Of a stretch of DNA of 64,000 nt, positions 16,722 through 29,900 are shown one piece after another. Position 1 is the stretch's first letter. Each line of letters opens with the position of its first letter. The stretch lies in the NCBI GenBank assembly GCA_030706745.1, contig JAUZNX010000002.1, forward strand, positions 248,001-312,000, read 5' to 3'. The notes below the pieces were generated by a model. The model made no database searches. It saw only the letters and a list, made by a program, of their open reading frames with translations, and was not told where the DNA came from. The DNA comes from Bacteroidota bacterium. Its GTDB lineage: Bacteria; Bacteroidota; Ignavibacteria; Palsa-1295. The position numbers and the translations under genes were made by a program.

Positions 16722-16918
16722 ACCACTATCGGAGCCTTTAGCGCACTCTCAATCAGTTCAATCGTTTCGAGCGTGAGGTTCACCGTCCCGTGCATGATTT
16801 GACTCACATAGGACTTCGTCATGCCCGTTTGATCGGCCAAGTCCTGTTGCCGGAGTCCCTTTTCGTGGAGTACATCCGAAATGCGCTCTGCTACCTGTTT
16901 TTGGAGTGGTTTCTTCAT
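16709..16918 (-). CDS. XRE-family helix-turn-helix regulator in the transposon
   Basis: 69 residues from the ATG at 16918, almost all of it a Cro/C1-type HTH domain: VAERISDVLHEKGLRQQDLA, then the recognition helix region MTKSYVSQIMHGTVNLTLET, then IELIESAL. The open frame runs upstream to 17059, but that part overlaps the transposase start and is not conserved-looking. It lies upstream of and overlaps the HEPN-like gene, and is divergent from the transposase with 83 bases between them. That gap contains repeated ATAACGAAA sites and a dyad, so the protein probably represses its own operon and possibly the transposase (inference). Confidence 0.85.
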   Translation of the reverse strand: MKKPLQKQVAERISDVLHEKGLRQQDLADQTGMTKSYVSQIMHGTVNLTLETIELIESALKAPIVVCPK

Positions 16919-17001
16919 GGCAACGATAACGAAAATAATTTGAGAAAGTTTCGGTTTGGGGAAACATCCCGTCCCGCAAGGCGTTATACTATAACGAAAC
17001 A
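16919..17001. promoter_or_regulatory. divergent control region of XRE operon and transposase
   Basis: The dyad CGTTATA-C-TATAACG (16982-16996) sits 5 bases before the transposase ATG. The sequence ATAACGAAA occurs at 16926-16934, close to the XRE start, and again at 16991-16999. A TATACT that could be a -10 box overlaps the dyad. The arrangement fits an operator for the adjacent XRE protein acting on both promoters. Confidence 0.55.
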
Positions 17002-17940
17002 ATGACAACGAACATGAAGAACCCGACAAGCCTGTTAGAGGCCATCCGTTACTACTCAAACGAGACGGTATGCGTTGAATTTCTCTCCTCCCTGAAATGG
17101 GACGGTGGCGAGAAGTGCTGCCCGAAGTGCGGTTCTGTTGCCGTGTACGGACTCCGCACCCGCCCGGTGTTCAAGTGCCGCGATTGCAAAAAGCAGTTCA
17201 GCATTAAGGTTGGTACAATCATGCAGGACTCTCCGCTTCCGATCACGAAATGGGTTCCGGCGATTTGGATGGTTGTGAATTGCAAGAACGGCATTAGCTC
17301 TTGCGAGATGGCACGCGCACTCGGAATCACTCAGAAGAGTGCATGGCACATGAACCACAGGATTCGTCAGGCGATTGCAAATGACTCCGTAGCGAAGCTC
17401 TCCGGCGTCGTGGAGGCAGATGAGACGTTCATCGGCGGTAAGGACATCAACCGGCACGCGAACAAAAAGCGTCGTATGAATCCCTACATGCCGTCTGATA
17501 AGACAATCGTAATGGGTATGGTTGAGCGTCAGGGTAAGGTAGTTTCGAAGGTCGTTAATAACACAACGGCGCATAGCCTGAAATCTGAGATTCGCAAGCA
17601 CGTTGAGAGGGATTCAGTTCTCTACACTGACAACTTCCCTTCATATGACGGCATGGGCCATGAGTATTATCGCGACGTTGTGAACCATGCGAACGGCGAA
17701 TATGTCAAGGGTGACGTTCACACGAACACCGTTGAGAACTACTGGTCACTCGTAAAGCGCATGTTAAAAGGCACCTACATTCACGTTGAGCCGTTCCACT
17801 TAGATCGGTACCTGGATGAACAGGGATTCCGATTCAACACACGAAAGGGCAATGACTCCGAGAGATTCACACAGGCTGCGTCTCAGATTTTTGGGACTAC
17901 TCTGACCTATGCTGAATTGATCGGAGCGAATCAACAATGA
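17002..17940 (+). CDS. IS1595-family (ISXO2-like) transposase
   Basis: 312 residues that cut and join the element ends. The N-terminal zinc ribbon is CCPKCGS with CRDCKKQF (residues about 33-55). A helical region (KWVPAIWMVVNCKNGISSCEM, ALGITQKSAWHM) follows, then the ISXO2-like DDE nuclease core: VEADETFIGG (first Asp), VLYTDNFPSY (second Asp) and VHTNTVENYWSLVKR (third acidic/Asn site). The C-terminal FHLDRYLDEQGFRFNTR is typical of the family. No frameshift or stop is seen, so it is probably active. Its end overlaps the next small gene by four bases (ATGA). Confidence 0.95.
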   Translation: MTTNMKNPTSLLEAIRYYSNETVCVEFLSSLKWDGGEKCCPKCGSVAVYGLRTRPVFKCRDCKKQFSIKVGTIMQDSPLPITKWVPAIWMVVNCKNGISSCEMARALGITQKSAWHMNHRIRQAIANDSVAKLSGVVEADETFIGGKDINRHANKKRRMNPYMPSDKTIVMGMVERQGKVVSKVVNNTTAHSLKSEIRKHVERDSVLYTDNFPSYDGMGHEYYRDVVNHANGEYVKGDVHTNTVENYWSLVKRMLKGTYIHVEPFHLDRYLDEQGFRFNTRKGNDSERFTQAASQIFGTTLTYAELIGANQQ

Positions 17941-20900
17941 AGAAGCCGGAAGATCAAAACGATTCCGAGAACTCAGGGACAGACGTGAATTCGAAATCCG
18001 AAGAGTTCGAGAAATTCGAGAACGCCGTGCGGCATATTTTGAAACTCACCCCAGAGGAAGCGGAGAAAATTCGAAAATTGCCAGTACCGAAAGACCCGGA
18101 CGAGCGGGGGCGCAGTTGAATCTATTCAGGATAAGTGCTACTTCCTGAGTTTAAACCAAAGTTGGCATTCAGCGGTTAGCTCTGAATGCCAACTCCGAAC
18201 AATCCGATTTTTGCTATTGAGATTGATTTCGAGAAGGGTAGCGAAAACCCGTCCCGCGTTTTTCGTGCACTCACTGGACTTATTGAGGCCTTTGAACAAA
18301 TAGATCGGGCGCTCCTGTCCTCTATTGACCCGAACATTCAGCCCGTTGCAATAATTGAAGATGTTGAGACTGGCTCTGTGCGAGCGTGGCTTGCTTATGC
18401 ACTGCGAAGCGTCGATGACTCTGCCTTAAAAGATGGTGATTGGAAAAAGGTCGTTGGTTCGTATCTTGTCAAGGGAAAGTATGTTATTCTCAATTACATT
18501 GAGAACAAGACCTCAATAACGTCCCGCGCTGAATTAGAGGTACTGGAAAATGACCTATTGAGGCTGGCCGAAGAGACGGATATTCTCAATATGCCAAGCT
18601 ATTCCCGTATTAACCCACGTCGCCTATTACCCGGAATTCAAAGCGTAACCACTGCAATGTCTAATCTCAGTCCACAGGACACGGTGACCTATAAATCCGA
18701 CCGCCCGGATTTAGTCGTCAATGCCGAATTCACAATGATCCCTGAGAACCTCGAAGAGCTACTAACGAGACAATCCCTCGGGGAAACGCACGAAGCAATT
18801 TTGAAGGTAAAAAAGCCGGATTATCTTGGTTCTTCTCAATGGGAATTCCGACACGGCACACATACAATCGCCGCAAAAATCGCAGACGAAATATGGCTAA
18901 CGGCCTTCCAAAATCGGGCACACGATGTCAGGCCGGGAGACTCATTGCGTGTCTCTCTTCGGACGGTTGTTAATTATGGATACGATTTTGAGGTCGTGGC
19001 AGAATCTTACACCATCTTGCAGGTCTTCGAGGTGCTGCCGATGCAAGAATTCCGGGAAGGGTCTCTTTTCTAACCGGCTGGTGAGTCAGGTATATAAGTG
19101 CCCCCGTAAATTCAATGTTCTCAATAAAGTTCATGAAGTACAAACGTACGCGCCACGATTCTTAGGATCAAAATCATGGTTTTTCCTTGTCCGTCTGACA
19201 CAGTGATTCTGACTCTTCATGGGGTCACACTATTTCCGACGGCTTCATGTTAAGGGGCCGCTTCCCAAAAAACAAATTGTGATATGTACGGAAAAGTCAA
19301 AGAAGAATTAGCAGCAGAACTCAGTGCCATTCGCGAAGCCGGTCTCTACAAGACAGAGCGCGAAATCGAAACGCCGCAAGGTGTCGAGATTCGTGTCAAA
19401 GGACGCCCTGGAACGGTCCTCAACTTTTGCGCGAACAACTATCTCGGTCTGTCATCGCATCCGAAAGTGATCGAAGCGGCACACCGCACACTTGATTCGC
19501 ATGGCTACGGGATGTCGAGCGTCCGCTTTATCTGCGGCACGCAAGATTTGCACAAGGAGCTGGAGCGCGAAGTATCGCGCTTCCTCAAGACCGACGACAC
19601 CATCCTCTATGTCGCATGCTTCGATGCAAACGGTGGCGTTTTCGAGCCGCTCTTTGGCGAGAACGACGCGATCATTTCCGATGAGTTGAATCACGCGTCA
19701 ATCATCGATGGCGTTCGCCTGGCGAAGGCGAAGCGTTTCCGCTATAAGCACGCCGACATGGCCGATCTCGAGCAGCAGCTTAAGGATGCCGCCACCTGTC
19801 GCCGCCGTGTCATTGTGACCGATGGTGTCTTTTCCATGGACGGCGATATCGCGAAGCTCAAGGAGATATGCGACCTCGCGGATAAGTATGATGCGCTCGT
19901 GATGGTAGACGATTCGCACGCCACCGGATTCGTCGGCAAGACGGGTCGCGGATCGATCGAACACTGCGGTGTGATGGGACGCGTCGATATTATCACATCG
20001 ACACTCGGCAAGGCGCTCGGCGGAGCGGCTGGCGGATTTGTCTCGGGACGTCAGGAGATCATCGATATGCTGCGCCAACGTTCGCGGCCGTATCTGTTTT
20101 CGAACACATTGCCACCACCAATCGCCGGTGCCGCGCTGCAAGTGCTGCGAATGCTCGAAGAGACGACCGAGTTGCGCGACAAGCTTGAGGCCAACACGAC
20201 TTACTTCCGCGAGCAGATGACCCAAGCGGGCTTCGACATCAAACCGGGCATTCATCCCATCGTGCCGATCATGCTGTACGATGCGCCACTTGCGCAGAAA
20301 TTTGCATCGCGATTGCAGGACGAAGGCATTTTCGTGACCGGGTTCTTCTATCCCGTCGTGGCGAAGGGACAGGCGCGCATCCGGGTACAAATCTCAGCGG
20401 CCCACGAGCGGCGGCATCTCGATCAGGCAATCGAGGCATTTACGAAAGTGGGGGCAGAACTTGGTGTGCTAAAGGAGGAGGTAGCGGCATAGGCGGCATT
20501 ACTTTTGTCTGGTCGATAGAACAAATGGGAGAAAGGGGACGAATTTCGAGTAGCTCCGTGGCCTGGCTGGGCATCCTTGCCATCTGGGTGCAGGTGAATG
20601 CCGTCCCGCTCGATTATGTGCTGTTTCGTTTGAATCGGGACCAGATTGTGCGAACGCAGTGCGAGCGGAAGATGCCGCACTGCAATGGTCATTGCTATCT
20701 CACGAAGCAGCTTGCAAAGAACACTTCCAATGCTCCCTCGAACTATGCAGCGCCTCATCTCGACCAAGTATTCCTGCCCAGCGCGGCAGATAATTTGACG
20801 CTTTCTCATAAGCAGGAAAGAACTTTACCGGTTTCTGGAGGCGCGATTGCCTCCGGCTGGCTGCAAGGTCTTCTGCAGCCGCCTCGGATTGGATGATTAG

Positions 20901-23900
20901 AACCCTGCCCAGATTAGTCGGATTCGTCCGACGGCATCTGCTGATAGCTGTTAACAGCAGGGAACTCCGATGAGGAGTTGTTTCCCACATTCAATCCATT
21001 CTTATGAAGACAATTTCTATCGCAATCTCTTTACTTTTTGCATGCATTGCGCTGCACGCGCAGCAGCTTCCCGGTCTGGTTTCCGAGTGCGACTTCTGTA
21101 TGTGCTCGCAAGGCATCTCGCCTCTGGAGATGGGCGGCACGGGGATGCGGTATGATATTCGGTACACCGAACTGAGCCACGAGTTTCGCAATGGGGAACG
21201 AGTGGCCAACACCTCGAATGCGGTTGCGACGTACCTTACGAATCAGTTTGCTCTAAACTATGCAATCGCCTCGCGAGCCATAGTCTCGGCAATCTTGCCG
21301 GTGGCTCGTAAGAGCGAGCATGCCGCCGATCCGGATGGGACGGTGCACGCAATCACCAACGATGGCTTGGGTGATATCTCGCTACTGGCTCGGTACAATG
21401 TTTTATCCGACCGCACTTGCGGTTCGGCGTGCATTGCGTCCATTACAGGCGGAGTGAAGCTTGCCAATGGTTCGACCGGTTTGCGCGACGGCGAGATGCC
21501 CGCCGATCCCGATGTGCAACTTGGTACCGGCACGACCGATTTGCTGATTGGGGCTGGCTATTTGCGTGGTTTTGAAGATTGGAGTATTGGAGCAAATGTC
21601 CTGGCTGGTATCCGAGGATTTGGGCCGGGAGCAAGCGGACACCTGTATGGAAATAATCTGAACTACGATGTGACAGCGCGGTATCGAATCTCCAATGCAT
21701 GGAGCCACTCATCCGACATCCCCGTCTTCGCCGCGCTTGGTGTGCGAGGCGAGTGGCGTGGATACGAAGTGCAGGATGGCCAACGGATTGACAACTCCGG
21801 TGGTGATGTCACCTACGTGGCACCGGGCCTACAGGTTTTTTTCGCTGACCGGATCGCGCTCGATGCCACAGTATGGCTTCCCTTCGTCCATGCGCTCAAT
21901 GGCGATCAGATTGGCGAGACCATCAAAATCCTTGCTGGCATCCAGGCTGGTTTCTAATTCATTTCCAGTTGATCTCTTCGACGCGTGTTCCATCGCTGGC
22001 AAAGAGAATGGCGCCATCGCGGTTAGTCTGGCGTACGTTCGCACCAGAGCCCATCCAGCGTTTGATGACCGCAGGTGCGGGATGGCCATAGCGATTCGAA
22101 GCGCCAACCGAGATCACGGCGAAACGCGGATGCGAACACTGGACCAGTTCCTTGCAGGAATTGGTGAGACTTCCGTGATGAGCGACTTTCACGACATCGC
22201 TCGCAAGGAAGTTGGGAGCACCATTGGTGTTCCCACCGTAGCTCATGACCATGCCGCGTTCATCGCTGGTTGCGATGTCGCCCAAGAATAAGAAGCTCGT
22301 TCGGCCATAGACAAGCTTGAATGCCAACGAGCCATTATTCGTGTTGAGACCGTAATTGGTCCGCATTCCGGCGATTTCGAACCGAGTCGGATGCAGTGTG
22401 TACAGCGTGACCGGGATTTCTGTGGAAGTATCGAGTCGAATGGTATTACCGACGGACAGAACGTGGAGTGAAGTATGCTGAATGTTGGCATCATGTTCAA
22501 GACTCTTTGCCAATGGTTCGTGAACGCGTTCACCGCTGGTGAACAATTGAGCGACACTCGCGTGATCGAGAAGCGAGGGCGCGCCGCCGTAGTGATCGCT
22601 GTGCATGTGGCTAATGAACCCTGCCATTACATTCGTGCTGTTTTCCGCGCGAAGAAAGGGAAGCGTGCTTTGCTCGACTCGAGCGGTGCCTGAAGATGCC
22701 ATGCTGCCAAAATCGACGAGATAGGATGAGCCGCTGGGTGTTCGAATGTAAACGCAATCACCCTGCCCAACATCGAAAAAGAGGACCTGCAATTTTCCTT
22801 CATTCGGCACTAGCGCGGAATCGGAAAATGGAACATGGAGTAATCCAAGCACCACATAACACACTGCCGCCATAACGACGCGCCCAAGGAATTGCTTTCG
22901 CGTGGAGGCTCGAAGTGAATATGTGAGAGCGCAGCCGAAGAATGCTAGGTAAATCCACGTGGGTGCAGCGGCGGGACGCGAGGCCTGGGGCAAATGAGCG
23001 CTGAGTCTGGTGATTAGGAGAAGCACGTTTGTCAGATACGTTGCGGCATCGCCATAAATGTGACCCAGGAAGCTCGAAAGAGCGGTCAAAGGTATCAACA
23101 GAAATCCAAGCGCGGTGATCAGAGCAGAGAGCGGAATAGCCGGAAGATTTGCGAAGATTCCTACGATGGAGATACGATAGAAGTGCGCGGCGATAACGGG
23201 ATAGGAGGCGATGGTAGCGCCAAGGCTAAGCGCCGCTGCTTCGGCGAATCGTCTTGCAGAGCGATTCTGCATGAGGCGATCAATCGATGTTCGATGAGGC
23301 TGCGAATCCTCGCTCGAGATTCCCAGCAATCGTCGGATCTGCGGTGCGATCAGAATCAAACCCAATACCGCAGCATACGACAGTTGAAAGCTGACATCGA
23401 AAAGATCCGAAGGCCGAATTACCAACTCCACTAATGCGGCACTCGCAATAATATTAAGTGAATCTGGTTTTCGCTCGAAGAGCAACGCAAGAAGATATAG
23501 CTCGATCATAAACAATGCTCGAACGACACTCGGCTGCCAGCCAACGATTGCGGCATACGCGAAAACGGCAATCATCGTAATGATTGTGCGGGGACGATGC
23601 CAAAAGATACCAAAAATGCGTAGGAGCTGCGCAATTACAATTCCGACGATCGCGACATTGAACCCACTGACGGCGAGAATATGGGCGACTCCGGCAACGG
23701 TGAAATCATCAAGCGTTTCGCGTTCCATCTCGCCGCGATCTCCGAGAACGACGGCCTTGATGAAACCACGGGTGGGGACATCGCGCACGGCGGAGTCGAG
23801 TTGTGTGGCAATCCAGGCATGGGCTATACTAGCGATTTCGAAAATTTGTGACCAGATAGTGCGTTGCGGTGGACCAAGCATATACAGGTCATAGCCTGAG

Positions 23901-26900
23901 TGAACTTCTAGTAGGGCGGATGTCTGCATCTGTGCTTGCAGCGCGAGCCCCCAGGCAAACTCATGTGGGTTTGTTGGTCCGCGAAATGGCTGGAGCGATC
24001 CGAAGACTTCGAGATTGCTGCCAAGCTGCGGAACAGACTTCAAGCCAGGCGCGGCTTTTGAAATGCGAATCAGAACGCGATCTTGGACGCCGAACATTTT
24101 TCCGCCAGCGAGGCTTGCGGAGTCTGTTTTGAACGCATAAAGATAGCTCATCTCTGTTTCACGGAGATCCACGATGCGCCCGGATATTTTGAAGGTTAGT
24201 CCAGCATTGCCATCCCTTGCCATTGAAACAGGAAACCTTGGGTTGATACTGGCAATCTGAGAAAAGAAAGTCTCTGTGTGGGCTGCATGATTTGTCGAAG
24301 CTAGTATACCACCCAGAAGCACCAGAGAGATAAGACTGGCGGGGACAAAGAGTCCCGGTCGAGTTCGGAGTACAGTGAGAACGAGGACTAAACTAAACAG
24401 AATAAAAAAACCCTCACTTCCAAAAAGGTGAGGGGCGAACGTTGTGGTTTCAATCCCAAATGCGAGCGCAAGAACCGCGAGGAGAGCCGGACGCTGCATA
24501 TGGAATCATCCGAAAGTGTTGAAGGGCAATCGAGCTTCGCCCCTTGTGTTCACCTATTCCACAGCGAGAATTGTAATCGTCCTGTCAATCCCGAGCTTAG
24601 GCGCCCTGAGATTGCAGTGATAGCAGCCATTTGGCAGTTCATGCCGGTCGAGACGAATGTCATAGTGTCCAGGCTGGAAGGGTCCCTGTGCGATGGTACG
24701 AACACAGCGTCCGAGTTCGTCGGTTAGTGTGAGCGTCACATCGGCCATTTCGGGCATGTTAAATGCGATGGTCGTGACGGTCCCAAAGGGATTGGGTGCA
24801 TTGCGGAAGTCGATCGCGTTTGCGGTGCCTGCCTGGACGTCGGCCGCAGTGTTTGGGAAGAACGTCCACGCTTGCTGTGCCGGTTCGAGATCATGCCAGT
24901 TGAAGGCATGCGCATAGATCTTAATGGTCCCTGTGATCGGTTTATCCAATTGCTGCTGGCAGGCCAAATGGAGGGTCGAAGTCTCACCAGGATCGAGTTG
25001 TCCGCTAATGGGATCGAGCTGCTCAACGAAGTGAATATCGTAACTCGCATCATCCGGGTTATCGGGGATGAAATCGGCCTGATCGAGATAAACAGGATCG
25101 GTCAGCACGTTATTAATATGGACGCGATTCGAACTGGTGCGATCAGGCGTCGCTGAGCCGCTCCCAATGATAGTCGGCTGAGGTTGGACAAACACTGCGC
25201 GGAGTGGCTTGAGGAGTGCTCCGGCAGTATATCCATAGGAAATTACAAATCCGAGACCATAGCTGAGAATGGTGAATCCATCCGACTGATTGCAGCTAAT
25301 CCTGTGGGCGCCCGGCGTGACGGTCAATTCCGTGTAGCCATACGAATTGGTCCCAATGGAAATGGGCATTGGGATAAAAAAGGAAGAGGAGAGCGGGGCG
25401 CCATCGAAGACAATGCTGTTTTGCGCCGCGGTATCTGCTGCTACGATCACTTTTTGAACTGAGTATGCATTATCCTCACTGGCAAAAAAAGTGTAATCAT
25501 TGTAGGACTGCTCAACCGGTGGGACAATCGCGAGGAAAGGATCGCCATCATCTCCATTATACAAATTGCTATGTGCGTATTGCCCTACGAGAATGGGTCC
25601 TCCACTGGCGGATATGACAAGCGGGTTCAAAAATAAAGAATCGGCCCATTGATTGGCCGCAAGCGTGACCCACGGATTGCCATTAACCGTAACCACGGTA
25701 TTGTTGTTGAGTGCGAGAACCCGGACGTTATCACCATCCGGACAGATCCTAGAGCTCGCGTCAACTTGGATCGGCGCGAGAACGAAGTTGGAGCCCCAGG
25801 CCCCGATCGGGGGCAATTGCTCTGCCAAATGATCACGACTGGTTGAAAACAGGGAATTCTGAAATCGGGTTGGCAACTCCGTCCGGGCATGCGACCCAAA
25901 GACGGCGATCTTGCTGCCGCCTGATGCGGTGACAATAGAGCCGGTTAGATCTTGGCCGATCACCGTGCCATCGGTTTGAATCTGAATGCATTGTCCGGCA
26001 TCGAGAGTAACGGTAAACGGAGCACCGGCCGGGTGACCAGTGGCTGTGGGAGCGGAAGGTGTGATCGTTATAGTCGATGGGGTGAATGCCGCCACAGCGA
26101 ATTGCGAAGGCATCATGGTTACGGCTGTCGTATAATCTGAATTACCATAACTCATGACGCGGTATTCAGAGCCGCACGAACTGATGGGCAGCGCCAGAAA
26201 TCCATCCGCAGATTGTGCCTTATGGTTCTGACCGTAACAGGCGATCGGGCTGGATGAGGTGACCTTCACGACGCGATCCTCAATACTATCGGCACTTGTG
26301 ATCCAAAGGTCAGGCCACAAGTCGGTAACACGCCAGACCTTCGAGGTCCGTGGTGGAAGCTGAAATACCTGACTCATTCCCGGATAGTGTCGGCTGGTGA
26401 TCGTGACGGTAGCAGCCTGATCAAGTGACGCTAGGTCAATCTCGCAATAGCCGCTATCGAGGTCTTCCCGATTGGCATCCACGTTTCGTTCGAAGCAGAG
26501 CAGAAATTCCGTGCCGATACTCGTCGGCGGTTCGACCATGGTGTTGCATTGCGCTCGTGCAATGCTGCCGAGCGACAGCAGCTGTATGGCGCTGATAGAC
26601 AGCAGCGCAATCCCGAGTGAAGCAAGCCCGAAATGAGGAAAGGATGGAGAAGGATGAGTCTTCATCTGAGGAATGATTGACGTGAAAATTTGACCGAGAT
26701 TCGGTAGATGGAGCGTCAATGAATGCTTCCAGTCACTGTAAAGATACAACACGTTTGTGTTGTTCCCCTGAGATTCGTTATTCTGTGTCCTTGGCATCAC
26801 GCTCGAGGATCAAAGTGACCGGCCCATCATTCATCAATTCCAGTTGCATGTGTGCCTGAAAGACTCCTGAAGCAACCTGCTCTGAGCCAAGATCCTGCCG

Positions 26901-29900
26901 AAGCAAATCGATAAATTCATGATACAGCGTCACGGCTTTTTCGGGTCGAGCAGCGAGTATGTAGCTGGGGCGATTGCCTTTTCGGGCGTTCCCATAAACC
27001 GTGAATTGGCTGACGATCAGTATTTGGCCATTGATATCTCGCAAGGAATGATTCATTTTGCCTTCGGAATCGCTGAAGACTCGAAGACCCGGGAGTTTAC
27101 GAGCCATCCATTGAATTTCAGCCTGCGTATCACTGTCGCGAAATCCAACCAGCGCGACGAGTCCGTCGGCGATACTACCGATCAGTTCGCCATCGACACG
27201 AACTGATGCTCTGGTAACCCGTTGAATAATAACTCGCATGAAGGGAAATTGTTACAGGGCAAAGGACCATTTCGTTCATTGGGGGCCCTTGCGATCATTA
27301 AGCAGAACCCCAGTGACATTTGGGGCCTGGCCGGTGTTCATACTGACCACCAAGCGGGGTTTGACCGGCCACGCTGTGATTTTTGAGCCGGCCGTGGGTG
27401 CCGTGAGTACATACCTTATCTGCTTCAGCACGTCTTTATACATGCGTCTCCGACCAATACTTCTAACATCGGGAATGGCCCTGTGCCTACTCTTAACTCC
27501 ACACATGGCCCGGTGCCAGTGGGTATCTGATTCTACCACGAATACTCCCGTCTGCATTGCGACGAGCATACAAGACTCGCCGGCCGCTTGCTCGGATGGC
27601 TCGGACGGAGCAATTATCGCTTGGGAAGATGCTCGTGGTGGTGGAGGCTTTCGAGTCTATGCTCAACGGTTGGATGCAAATGGCAAACCTCTTTGGAAGT
27701 TGAATGGCGTCGCACTTGCGCCTTCAGGTGGAATTTCTCAGCGCTACCCGATTCTTACCTCCGATGGGCAGGGTGGGGCTTACGTTGTTTGGCAGGATTG
27801 GCGCAATAGCGCTTCACTCGGCATCGATCTTTATGCTCAGCACATTACCAATATTGGTGTCCTTGCCTGGGATACGATGGGTCGAGCCGTTGCTACGGAA
27901 CTTGCAGACCAGACCAATCCCGTAATCACTGCCGATGGCTATGGCAATGCCTTTGTCGTTTGGGAAGATAATAATACATCGATTCAGTCTTCGGCTCCAG
28001 ATCTCGGTATGAACAAGCTTACCACAAGCGGTGTCGCGTGGGGCTCAGGGGGCGCGGTTCTGACAAATCAGCCGAGCAAGCAACGCAGGCCTTCGATCTG
28101 CGAAGATGGTTCAGGTGGGTTCTACGCCGCATGGGACAATGACAATACAACCCCTACTTCAATAACAGGCCAGCACGTTGATGGGAGTGGCCGTCTCCTG
28201 TGGTCAACCCCATACGGCAACACGATTTTTCAAGGTTCTTCCAGTCAACCGACTCAGCCGAATGTCAAGAATGTGAATCTCCATCGCGATGGAAGTCAAC
28301 TCCTGGCGGCATGGGAGGTGACCAACCCGAATAGCACCAGCGATGGGCAAGATGTATATGCGAACCGATTGTTGAGCGATGGCACAAAGGTCTATTACAC
28401 TGCTCCACCCCTTACCCCAAATTATCCGGGCAATGAGACAAATCCCGTGATATTCTCGGACGATTCAGTGGAAACCGGAAATTTCCCCTATGCGGGTTTT
28501 TACGTTCTGTTTCAGGCGAGTTTTGGCGGTCCACACCTCGGTACCGTTCGGATGTTTGCCGATGGGATCACGCAGATTCCGGCCACCAACGGAACCTTTG
28601 CCTCAGTTACGAGCACCGCCTATGGCATGAATGGCTTCCGGGCGGTGCCATGTCCGCCGGGTAGTGCATTGGTTGCCTGGAACGATGCGCGATATGATAG
28701 CTGTGTGTTTGCCCAACGAGTCGACCGGCTCACAAAACACTACTTTCCGTCCGCATCCAGCTTGTGGGGCCTTGCCGTCAGTGCGCGAGCGAGCTCAAAG
28801 TCCGTGCAAGTAACACTCGCCCCTCGCACGAATGGCGGGATCGCAGCATGGACAGATTATCGCAACGGCAACGCCGATATTTACGCGCAACTTGTCTTCA
28901 AGGATGGCACGTTGCCAATCGAACTCTCTTCGTTCAATGTAATCTCTCCTCGTCCCGGTGAGGCCGATCTTTCCTGGCAGACTGCCAGCGAATCCGCATG
29001 CGCCGGATTCGAAATAGAGCGGCGCCAAATTGGCGATGGGCTCGATAATAATTGGACCTTCGTTGCCGATTTTGCAACGAGTCCTGCGCTTCGCGCTCTC
29101 GGAACATCGAACGAAGGGAGACACTATGCCTTTGTCGATCGCTCCATCTCTCCGGGATTCTATGAATATCGGTTGATCGACATTTCACTCTCCGGTGAGA
29201 AGCGCGCACATGAACCAAAGCTGGTCGATGCTTCGACATCTGCGAGTGTAGCCAACGCGTGGTCGTTCGGGCCCAGCGTTCCGAATCCCGTTCAGGAAGG
29301 AACTTCGATTTCGATTTTGCTTCCGGATGCAGCAGTGGTCGATGTCTTGTTGACCGATCCCTCTGGGCGAGTAGTCAGCCATCCAATTTCTGGCGATCTC
29401 TTTTCGGCCGGGGCGCAATCAATTACACTGAGTCGCGATCAACTTCCGTCTGCCAGCGGTGTTTATTTTGCGTCGCTCATCGCCTATGATCCAATTACTG
29501 GAGGGATGATCTGGCACGCGCCACCAGTCAGAATTGCAGTCCTCCACTAACTCGGGTCATCGGAATGAGTAACGAGTGCTGCTGTTGCATCCGCAGGGAA
29601 TACTCGTAACTCGATACTCGTTACACCATCTGGGCTTTGCCCAATTACTCGTATGAACATCAAAAGCTTAGCCGAACAAATTGGCGCGAGCACGCTTGAA
29701 CTGGCGCGCGGCGACGAAGAGATCATCTGCGTCACGGGAATTGAAGATGGCGTGCCCGGGGCGCTGACCTTTGTGGGCAATCCGCTTTACGAACGCTTTC
29801 TGGCCTCGACGAAGGCGACAGCGGCAATCGTGAGCGAGTATCAGAATATTCCATACGCCGCCGGTGAGGGGCCGGCGATTCTCCGCGCCAAAAGTCCTTA

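Larger units (their letters stand above)
15997..19102. mobile_element. complete IS1595-family transposon with passenger genes, 3106 bp
   Basis: Both ends carry 27-bp terminal inverted repeats that match at 25 positions (GGCACTTATAT and TGACTCACCAGCC are identical). Exact 8-bp duplications flank them. Inside, left to right: a 67-aa gene (+), a 178-aa HEPN-like gene (-), an XRE regulator (-), an ISXO2/IS1595 transposase (+), a 60-aa gene overlapping it (+) and a 295-aa unknown gene (+). Simple IS1595 elements are much shorter and carry only the transposase, so this is a cargo-bearing member. Intact ends, intact duplication and an open transposase suggest recent insertion. It landed in non-coding DNA about 175 bases before kbl. 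Confidence 0.93.
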